64,000 bases of DNA from Corynespora cassiicola (Eukaryota > Ascomycota > Dothideomycetes > Pleosporales > Corynesporascaceae): assembly GCA_022059125.1 (NCBI GenBank), contig JAEUWY010000013.1:806001-870000 (forward strand), given 5' to 3'. The translations under genes were made by a program, and so were the position numbers. The number at the start of each line of letters is the position of its first letter. Positions within the stretch are counted from its first letter, which is position 1. The notes beneath the pieces are model-generated. The model was not told where the DNA came from, did not search any database, and saw only the letters and a program-made list of their open reading frames with translations. Of this stretch, positions 54,686 to 64,000 are shown piece by piece.

Positions 54686-56995
54686 ATGGCAGAAGAGATG
54701 GAAGTTGATCAACCGTCGCCTCGCGGAACGAAACGCAAGGGCGATGATGGTATCACTCCGCCTGCACCGCGTAGGATCAAAGCGCTCGCGCAGGATGTTG
54801 TAAACAAGATCGCGGCCGGCGAGATCATTGTCGCACCCGTCCATGCACTCAAGGAGTTACTTGAGAATGCCGTTGATGCTGGATCAACTGCTCTCGAGGT
54901 CGTAGTAAAAGACGGTGGGCTGAAATTACTTCAGATTACTGACAACGGCCATGGAATTGACGTTCGTCTATCATCTTAAGATATTCAGGCTGATACTAAC
55001 AATCCTCCAGAAAGAGGATCTCCCAATTCTATGCGAAAGGTTTACGACGTCGAAACTGAAAGCATTTGAGGATTTGACTTCTATTGGCACGTACGGGTTT
55101 CGCGGCGAGGCGCTAGCAAGTATCAGTCATATCGCCCACTTGAGCGTCACGACAAGAACCAAAGAATCGAGTTGTGCATGGAGGGCACAGTATGCAGATG
55201 GAAAACTTGTTAGCCCAAAGCCGGGTCAGTCTGCAGAACCCAAGCCTATCGCTGGTCGACCTGGCACGCAAATAACTGTAAGCTCCTTGCAAATTTGTTT
55301 GCCTCGTTGCATACGCATATTGACGATAGCTAGGTTGAAGATCTCTTCTATAACGTCCCATCGCGTAGGCGCGCATTTCGGTCTGCCAGCGAAGAATACG
55401 CTAAAATTCTCGAACTTGTCGGCAAATATGCGGTTCATTGCTCTGGCCTATCCTTTACATGCAAGAAACACGGCGAGAATACAGGCATGCTATCAGTTCC
55501 TGCTGCCGCCAAAACCGTAGATCGCATTCGTCAGATTCATGGAAGCCAAGTAGCTAACGAATTGGTCGAGCTTGAGGCAGAGAATGATCGCTGGGGGTTC
55601 AAATGCAGCGGTTGGATCAGCAACGCAAACTACAGTGCTAAGCGGACGACTCTTCTCTTGTTCATCAACCACCGGGCTGTCGAGTCTTCCATGATCAAAA
55701 AAAGCGTGGAACAAACCTTTTCTACGTTTCTACCGAAGGGAGGCCATCCCTTCGTTTACCTCAGCCTCGACATTGAGCCCCAGCGAGTCGACGTCAATGT
55801 TCATCCAACCAAGCGCGAGGTCCACTTCTTGAACGAAGACGAAATTGTTGCTCTGATTTGCGATGAGATCCGAGAAAGTTTGAGCAAGGTAGATACAAGT
55901 CGTTCTTTCATGACACAATCTCTACTATCTGGCTCGAAAGCTCCTATAGCTACGCCCGTTAAGCAAATCACGCCAGTCACACCTAGATCAGGATATACAC
56001 CGAACAGCAACACATCAAAGCCTACGCGACGGACTGTGACGAAAAAGCCGTATGAGAATAACCTCGTCCGCACAGATTCATCAGTCCGCAAAATCACATC
56101 CATGCTACAGCCGCAGTTGTCAGCAGAAGACACTATCAATGAAGAAGAGGATATGGAATACGAGGTCAATGACCGGGAGCACAGAAATTGTCGCCTCACT
56201 TCTATCAAAGAGTTGCGCGCCGAAGTTCGAGAGGCCATGCACAACGAACTCACCAACATCATTTCGACACACACTTTCGTTGGAATCGTGGACGAACAGA
56301 AACGCATAGTCGCAGTCCAGAGCGGTGTTAAACTATTCCTTGTTGACTATGGCATGCTATGCAACGAGTACTTCTATCAAGTCGGACTGACCGACTTTGA
56401 GAATTACGGCACTATCCGCTTCGACCCTCCGCTGAACCTGCAAGACCTACTGAAGATCGGAGCAGACCAAGAAAAGAAGAATGCAGGCGACGCATCTGAT
56501 GAGGTCGATTGGGATGATATTGTTGACAAAGTCCGCGACAAGCTCGTTTCCCGTCGCGCCCTTCTCTTGGAGTATTTCTCCATGGAAATCAGTGCAGAGG
56601 GAGACTTGGCCTCCATACCTCTACTTGTGAAAGGGTATACTCCCTCCGTTGCCAAACTGCCAGGATTCCTTCTCCGTCTCGGACCTTATGTCAACTGGGA
56701 CTCTGAGAAGGATTGTTTTCACACCTTCCTTCGCGAACTAGCCTCGTTCTACGTCCCTGAATCCCTTCCCCTCCCACCACCCCCACAGAACCCTAATGAG
56801 AATGGCAAGGGTAAGCAAAAGGTTATCGAAGAGGATCCTGAGATTGCAGCGCGCCGGGCAAAGATAAGACAAGCGATTGAACATATCATCTTCCCTGCAT
56901 GTAGAGCAAGGATGGTGGCTACAAAGGGCCTTCTCAAGGGCGTAATGGAGGTTGCCAATCTAAAGGGCCTATACCGAGTCTTCGAGCGGTGTTGA
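54686..56995 (+). CDS. MLH1: MLH1 DNA mismatch-repair protein
   Basis: Homologue of MutL/Mlh1, 734 residues, nuclear, the common partner of Pms1 and Mlh3 in mismatch repair and meiosis. Exons are 54686-54961, 55011-55277 and 55334-56995. The N-terminal GHKL ATPase motifs are present: [21 protein letters not shown] and [15 protein letters not shown], with [11 protein letters not shown] afterwards. The transducer domain contains [12 protein letters not shown]. The C-terminal region ends in FERC, the conserved Mlh1 end that completes the Pms1 endonuclease site. Intron 1 uses donor GTTCGT. The first 33 residues are an extra hydrophilic leader. Confidence 0.95.
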
Positions 56996-59938
56996 GACAA
57001 GCAGGTCTCATCAAGGCTGGGCAAAGATCAAGCACGCGATCAACAGCATGGGGCTATGCGATATGTCGACATGCATAGAGTGGGGGACGTACGCGATACG
57101 AGGTCGCTCGGAGGATAAGAGAGAGATACGACACGCGACGCTTTCAAAAGAAAACCCGTATCCAAACGAACAGGTGGAACAAGCGCGCATCTCGCATCCA
57201 AAGGGGCAAGCTGCCCAGAGCATGGTTCTCACATACTCCAACACAGACATGCCTATCGCCTCAACATGGATGATCAAATACCCACACAGGTAGATGCAAT
57301 AGTTACAGGCAAATTCCAAATCCCCTATGCAGCCACACAATAGCCGTCCACGTTGTCGCCAATATGCCTCCCTCCCCCCTTTTTCCTCATGCTTTTCCCT
57401 CTCCTCCCCACCACCCGACAGATACCTACCGTACCGCCCCCAAAGCCATGTCCCGGACCCTGCATATCGACATCTGACCCGACTATGCCCGCCAAGGCTC
57501 CGCGACGATTCAACCCCATTCCTTTTCCGCGATCAACATCCCGTCCACTCATTTGCTCGCTTTGTTTTCTTTTACCCTTGCCCTCTCTGCTATTCTTGTC
57601 ATATTCTGCCTGCAGCTTTCGGTAGCACAATATCCTGAAATAACAAAAATCATAAAACAAAAAGAGTGTGTGCGTGAGCGTCCTTCAGAAACGGTCGTCC
57701 CACGCCCACACTAACCCGCCGCCGCCGCCGCCGCCCCGCCACGCGTCCCCACGCGCCGCGCCTATCTATGTAGAGCCTGTTTACTACCCACTTCCTTGAC
57801 ACCGGCACTAGCACTGACAGTCTGCTAGACCCAACATTTTGACCCCAAAAAAAGCGGATGGACGGAATCTTGGGGTCAATCGAGAGGGGGAGATGGGTAG
57901 GGAGGGAGAGCGCGCCCACGGCCGATCGGCGGCCTGCGGTCGTGCGTGTGGATGTGGGTGGTGCCCAGAGGCCTGGGTTTCGGGATCGTGGGTGTCTGCA
58001 TGCGGGCTCCCATGCGGAAAGACAGCACGAAGATCCATCACCCGAACGAGAGTTCTTGGAAACGTTTTAGGGGGAGGGAGGCCTTTCCCCCCTCCCCCCC
58101 GCCGAGAAGGACAAGGCTTGGGGTCTGGAAGGATCAGGCGCGATAGAGGGCTTGGTGATGGCTTCTGGAAACACGCGTGTGGTACGTAACGACGTCCACG
58201 ATACGATACGATGATACGCCGCGACCTGAGGCGACGGGCAGCTCACGTTGAGAAGGCAATGCAAGACAGGAACGGGGCATCATCGGGGAGAGATGCGCAG
58301 AGATGCCGAGCGGTATGCCCCCATTGAACGGCGAAGAGCAGTGACCGGCCTGATCCAACGCGCGCGTTGATGACCCCGTCGGCCCGTTTGCCTGTGCATG
58401 CACCGCAGTACGGTGTGCAGTACAGTGCAGTACAGTGCAGAACAATGCAGAGCCCTCAGCATCTCCGTCAATCACACACCAACCAACACCACTTGGCAAG
58501 CATCCTATCAACCAACCAACCACCAACACTACTCCCCGTTTCACAACAACAACAAGTCCCTATCCCCATACCCGTCTGCGCCCCGCGCCTCCCATCCCGC
58601 CTCCTCATCTCCCCCGCGAAACCTTGCGCGAACCCTCCTCTCTTTTTTTTCTTCTCATTTATTGCTACGCTTGCTCACTCGCTCGCTCGCCTGCCTTACA
58701 TGCATGTACCGTCAATCGGTGTCCCGGCATTCATCCCATTGCACGCGGGTCCTATTCATCATTCCCCACGTGCTAGCCTTGGGCCCACTGCAGGTCGCCC
58801 GAAGCGGGGACGAGGCGTAGCAATGGGTGCAGGGGTTGGGTCGTGATAGCGTCTTGGAGTTGGACTTGCTTTTTCCGCTGGCCGTGGAGCGGATTGCGGG
58901 TTGGCGGGTTAGAAGGTGCGCCTCAGCAAGCGAGAGCTTGGATGGACCGTCGGAAATTTATTACGCTAAAGGAGATGGCCGTCCATTTAGCCCTTGTGAG
59001 GCGGAACCGAGTGAGCCATGCCGACGGTGGACGAGCAGGTTGGTGGAGAGAGGGTGGCGCGGGCGAGCGAGGGCTTGCTTCGACTCTCTGCTCTTCGTTA
59101 GGTGTTCCTCGGCATGTTTCAACCAGAGTCATTGGGTGTCCGCGGATCGTGACCGAGTATAGACTGAAACGATTGCTCTGGCCATTGCCGACTTTGCGGT
59201 GACCAAATGGCCAATTCGTTGGGAAGAGTCGTCAGGGAACAGGGTATTGTGATGTAAAGTGGAGACTCAGGCCTTCTGGACGGGCACATGCTAAATTCTT
59301 ACGCTGCGTGTGATGAAAGATATGCTCAATAAGATGCTGATTCGGTAGGTATCCGATCATGGACGGAACTAGACAATATCTAATATAATACAACCGAATG
59401 GGGTTTAAACTATGCACAATGAAGGGTGGTATAGGACAAAGTAGCTAGCAACAGAGAAATGCCAAAGGCCCACCAGTCATGATAGAGCGTTACGCCGTGA
59501 TTGCCGTGTCCCATTGTGAACGCCTTTTTTTTTGCACCGTCCTTGGACGGGCAATAGTTGGAAAAGTCTAGGAAAAGTGTCCGTTGAGGAAAGCCGTCAC
59601 AGTGGTATTAGAAGAACAAATGAAATGGGGAATCGGAAAGTGCGACCTCGCATCGAGAGCCAGAATAGTGTCTCAGCCTAAAGCATGCAAGCCGCTGTGT
59701 TAGGCGGCTGCCATGGTGGGGACGAAATGCTTTTCAGGTGTTACTTCCGTAAAGCCAATTGGTGGCGTCGAATCGAAGTGTTCGTTTTCGTTGTGCAGAA
59801 AGTTCGCCCAAAATGGAAAGCCACGAGCCTACTCGTGCGATCAATTTAGCGCCAAGCCACGCCAATGGAATAATCGAAGGAAACAATGGTCTTGAGAGAA
59901 CATCGGAATACTAATCAGCGACGGGTCTGACTCCAGTT
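56996..59938. other. 2.9-kb spacer between convergent MLH1 and TSC1
   Basis: No gene is supported. It holds a CCG run near 57718-57732, a CAGTACAGTG tandem at 58404-58450 and GC-rich DNA at 57850-58300, then more AT-rich DNA up to 59940. Open frames are low complexity. The spacer is long for two convergent ends and could hide a noncoding RNA or a gene of small exons. Confidence 0.45.
58404..58450. repeat. CAGTACAGTG-based tandem repeat
   Basis: Three to four degenerate copies of a ten-base unit. The function is unknown. Confidence 0.6.
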
Positions 59939-62900
59939 TTACATTATGCCTTTCAGGCCGCGGAACCCTCCGGTCTTGGCTTGAGGAGGTTTCTTCTGCT
60001 CCTTGCTCTCTTTTACTTTCTTGCCAATGTTTTGCGCGCCGCCTGTGACCATGTTAGTTCGAGGCCCCGCAATCATGCGTTGATTCTCACCTCGGCCATA
60101 GACTCTGACTTCGGACTTGGGCTGCACCTTGCTCTTTGGATCACCTTTGCTACTGTTGGTGTCCACGGAAAATGTGCTTTTTCCACTGGAATTCACATCG
60201 CCGGCGCTGGATGCCTGAAAATGGGCATTGAGGGAGGCATCATAAGCAGCGGAAAAGTCTTGTCCGTACCCGACTGTGATGGGCTCCCTCAATGGCTGTT
60301 GTGGCCTCTGCTGCTGAGGCAAAGACTCAAGTCGTACTGGTCGAGCAGGGGATACAGTTGAAGTTGGGCTTGTCATGGAAGTGGGCGACTGGTAATCCTG
60401 ATAGTATTCGAATTCGGAAGGAGGCAAGTCTGATGTGATGGGTGGGAGAAATTTGGAACCGTAGGCATCGTTTTGACGCATGCTGAAATTTCGAGCGAGC
60501 CCTTCTTTCTCTGAATCGTGATACCCGGCCTTCTCCTGGGCGTGGAATCGGCCCAGGTCGACTTGCCTCTCAGCCTCCAGGTCGTTGTATTTGATCTGGA
60601 GCTCGGTGTATTGCTCCAACAGGCGATAGTGAGTCTTCTTCACTTGCTGTAGCTTTGCGTTGTTAGCTGCCAATGCAGAATCTAGCATTTGCTGGACGGA
60701 CGAAGGCAGTTGACCTGGCTTCCCAGGGTTCTTCTCCGTAGTCTGCAAGCGAGACTCCAGCTCCATGATGCGGCGCTCGTAAGCCTTGATGGATCGCTCG
60801 CGTTCCATTTCACGACTGTTTAGCCTCATGTTGGCAATCTCCAGGTCGTTGCGCAACTCGTTCCGTTCTTGGATCAACGAGTTCAGTTCCTTGCCTTGAT
60901 CTTCGTACTCCATGATCCTTTCTTGGATATTCTGAAGTTCGCGACGCACGTTGCCATAGTCCTCGAGCTCGAACTCGAGCGCTCGTGTCCTCTGTTGAGC
61001 CCTGAGTTGTTCTGCCTCGGCCTTCTCGACCATCTTCTTGAGATGCTCGCAGTCCGACTGCGTCTTTTGTAACTCGAAACGCAGACTGTCCTCGTCGTTT
61101 TGCCACACCTTCTGGTCTTCCCGGTAAGACCTGACTTTGGCGCTCAGCTCACTCTCCCACTTCTTTGACTGACTGCGACTGGTAAGAGTCTCCTTCTTCA
61201 GCTGGGCATACAGCTCGTTGGCTTTGGCAAGTCTCGCTTTGAGGGTCTTGTTGGTGTTGATCAAATTCTGCGTCTCTGCCTCAGCCGTGGCTTCTTTGAT
61301 GTGCTTGCGCTGGAGCTGTCCGATATGAGCAAGGTGCTGAAGCTTCAGATAACGCTCAAAGTTGAGGTCGTTTCGTAGAAGCATGATTTCTCTCTGCAGC
61401 GAGGCCATGCTCTGGTTTCGGAAATCGTCATTGGATGGCGAGTCAGAAGTTGCGATAGCCTGGGCAAAGTTCTCGAGGTTAGGGGAATGATCGCCCATGC
61501 GCCGGGGAGCAGCTAGCGGAGCCCCAAGGAAGTTTTGCTTTTTCTCATTTGCAGGAGGTAGCGTCGGAGAATCCATGACATCCCGGCATTTCAACAATGG
61601 GGAGGCGGATCTGGCCGATTTTACCGATTTGACAGACTTGGCTCTGGGCGGAATCTCGAATGTCTCCGGCAAGTCTGGATGTTCACTGGCCGAAGCTGCA
61701 AACATGGTGGATTGGGTGTTCCTCCAACTCACGGCAGTCTCATTGCCGTCCTCATCAAGAGCGAACTCCGGTGGTGGTGCATCTGGGATAGGCGGTACAG
61801 GCAGGTCGGGGAGTTTAGTGGTTGGCGGAGGTCCAGGGTCATCCAATGTCGTGGAGACGGCTACACAAAGGTCCATGCATTCGGTCACGACGTCTGCAGG
61901 GTCGCTCTTGATCCACCGGCTCTCATTCAACTCATCCTCAAGCGTGGTGGTAAACATGTTGGGGTGCAAGAGATGGACGCGGCGGTAGGGCTCAGTTCGG
62001 CTGTGGATGAGGTCCTGATCTAGATCAAAGTCCTCGGCGCCAGGAAAGTTTTGGCTCTTGAGGAATTTCCTGGGTTTCCTGATGAAGCTCATGAAGCTCA
62101 ATGGGAATAGGCCGTACATGAAAGTGAAGTAGTGTAGCAGTGTGGGCGGAGAGGTGTCGGGGTAGTCATTGGAGCTATGGAGCTTCTCCCATGGCTGTTC
62201 AGGGTCATCATCCTCGTCAGAGCTCTCGTCGGTCTGTTCTTCGAGCTTTTCCTCGTCGTCGGTACTGTCCGGGTTGCCAAACTTGTCCCAGCACAATATT
62301 CTGCTGTAGATTAGGAACAGGCGTGAGAGGTGGTGGTCGCTGTTTAGCGCTGCTGTGATGTGAGGCAGGAGCATGATGAGAATCATCAGCGCGAGCTCAA
62401 TGACAGTGGAAGACGTGTCAATCAGCAGACATCGCTCCAGGTTCTGGATAAGGGGGGTCTCCAGGACTAAGTGAAGATGCGGTGGCTGTAGGCGCACGAA
62501 GGCGCTCAGGATGTTGAGGGCTTGGATGCGATGCTGCTTCTGGACGAAGAGGTCGTCCAGTGCAAGGAGCAATGCCTGTTGCAAATCAATAAACTGCCAG
62601 GGGCGAGGGGCGCGCGCGCAGGGGCATACCTTGGGTTTCTTCCGGCCAAATGCGACCAGCATCGACTCGAGCTCGTGGGATACGAACTCATCCTCGGGCG
62701 ACACAGTGTCTTCGGTGGACGAGGGGATCTTGGTCCTGGCAAGGTACGCGTCCAGCACCTTCCAGCAAAAGGAGTCGGACAGGCGGGCAAGCTCGCCGTC
62801 CTTGTCGTCGTCTGCATCATAGACAAGAATGGTCTGCAAGAAGTGGCGTGCATCTTCAATCTCGTGCCTCTTGTGGCCAATGCCGTCTATTGTGGGCTTC

Positions 62901-63316
62901 AAGACCAGGCCCCACCACTCGCTGAGCCGCGATTCTCCGGTGAGGGCGGGGCGCACCAGGCGCAAGACAGCGAGGAAGGCAGCCTGCTTCTCGGGGCTGC
63001 CGGCGACATGCTTCATGTACAGCGAGAGCAGGTCCTCGTGGAAGCGCTGGGAGTCGTGGTCCTCGATGGCGTCATAGCGGTCCAGGAAGCTCTGGATGGT
63101 TTCGCGAAGCTCGTCGGGGAGCGGGTAGGGCGCAGAGGGGGCGGAGAAGGCGAGGGTGAGAGCCTTGATGGTCTCTCGCATCGACCTGCAGGGAAACAGC
63201 GTCAGAGTCGGGCTCGGAAGGTGCGGGTGGGCGGGAGGGAAGGCGCGGCCCAGCCCAGAGGCAGGCGCATATAAAAAAGGTCGGCAGAGCAGAGCAGCAG
63301 CTTACCCAGTAGCCAT
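59939..63316 (-). CDS. TSC1: TSC1 (hamartin) homologue
   Basis: Predicted scaffold of the TSC1-TSC2 complex, which turns off Rheb and so TORC1. It has 1069 residues from exons 63316-63306 (11 nt, MATG), 63185-60091 and 60042-59939. The first coding exon and 120-nt intron are chosen because the acceptor gives a continuous frame (MATGSMRETIKAL); the ATG at 63181 is an alternative start. Residues 1-360 form the helical hamartin domain with LCWDKFG and LLPHITAALN. A Pro/Asp-rich linker is followed by a long coiled coil (about 610-890) and a basic tail. The 48-nt intron 60090-60043 has donor GTGAGA, a GAACTAAC branch point and acceptor CACAG, and is in frame. A 36-nt candidate intron (62629-62594, donor GTATGC, acceptor GGCAG) is also in frame; if removed the protein is 1057 residues. 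Confidence 0.88.
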
Positions 63317-64000
63317 GGCTGCACACAACAACTAGCTGGTCGAGTTCGAGGCGAGGGGAGACTGGCAAGTTGCATGCATTTGCGGGCGCACGTCGGAAAG
63401 AGGCAGAGGGAGGGAGGGGGAGAAGGAGTATCAACGGCGGACGGTGAGGGTGGATTATCCAGGCGCTTGGCAGGGCAGCAGCAGAATGGGCGAGCACGTC
63501 GGAGCCGTCCAAGATGTCAATCCCCCTGGGCGAGATGGACAGCGGGCAACGGGCAGCGGACAGCGGACAGGCGGGCGACGGCGGCCGTGGGGTGCAGGCT
63601 CTTGGGCGAGAGGCCGTGAGCAACTTATTCACACAGAGACAATGGGCGGCGGGCCACTGCGCCGTGCTTTTGTGACGCGCGCCAGGGTTTCTCCTAGCGG
63701 GCCTGGGGGGGCGCTCCCGTCCGAGAGCTCGAGGGCTCGCAGGCGGCAGCCCCAGACAGGCGCCAAAAGCAATATCAGTCGCTGGGCCGGCACACGAACC
63801 CCCTCCTGGAGAGACATGGGAGTCGCATCGCAAGGTGCAACGCCTTGGCTCCGCCCGAGCACACGAGCGGTGGGATGCGATGTGCAGCGTTTCCGAAAAA
63901 GGCGCGTCCGCCACTCCGCAACGGTGGGACCGCCCAGCGGCTTGCCTGCTGCCCTCGACAGGCCCCCTGGTCGCATCCCACATGCCGCCGCCGCGACGCC
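63317..64000. other. Right-edge spacer, TSC1 promoter
   Basis: GC-rich upstream region of TSC1 to the window end. The open frames on the minus strand are an upstream extension of the TSC1 frame with Pro/Arg/Cys-rich, non-family residues. No gene is supported. Confidence 0.5.

Noticed and set aside
63072..63983. 303-residue minus-strand frame upstream of TSC1
   Set aside because: It is in a different frame from TSC1 over the shared part and is Pro/Arg/Cys-rich promoter DNA.

Overview
The window looks like gene-rich nuclear DNA of a filamentous ascomycete. The basis is many short spliceosomal introns (mostly 46-75 nt) with GT-AG ends and CTAAC/CTGAC-type branch points, plus fungus-specific families (DUF3112 receptor, Pth11-like rhodopsin-domain protein, SNG1/DUF3533, DUF2293, YVC1-type channel). 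The style of the proteins suggests Dothideomycetes, perhaps Pleosporales; that is recall, not a computed placement. I see no rRNA, tRNA, CRISPR array, intact transposon or secondary-metabolite cluster. I rebuilt gene models by joining exons across GT-AG introns and checking that the summed length stays in frame.

Left part (1-20 kb): C2H2 zinc-finger factor (-); YVC1/TRP-like cation channel in 18 exons (-); an unrecognised disordered protein (+); DUF3112 seven-helix receptor-like protein (+); large RhoGEF (-); DCC1 cohesion factor (+); hemerythrin-domain protein (-). Middle (20-32 kb): a Zn2Cys6 regulator divergent from an amidase, an Erg26-like sterol dehydrogenase, a Pth11-like membrane protein and an SNG1-like membrane protein. 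Centre (32-43.5 kb): DUF2293 protein, LYR-motif protein, CCDC25/Jlp2 homologue, a broken Nudix gene next to an AT-rich island, a small hydrophilic protein, the gamma-tubulin complex factor MZT1 and a membrane-anchored GNAT protein. Right part (43.5-64 kb): Hal4-type kinase, Svf1, a divergent histone H4 variant with a long N-terminal extension, a short F-box-like protein, MLH1 and TSC1 (hamartin).

Most genes are unrelated housekeeping, signalling or membrane genes in mixed orientation, so this is a chromosome-arm stretch rather than one pathway. The amidase and its divergent Zn2Cys6 regulator are the only pair whose layout suggests joint function. Long spacers are GC-rich and full of short tandem repeats.

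The points most worth checking are the H4 variant, the Nudix gene with two independent lesions, the microexons of the channel gene, several stop-free introns whose length is a multiple of three and which single-frame reading would miss, and a possible membrane-anchor exon at the 3' end of the RhoGEF gene.
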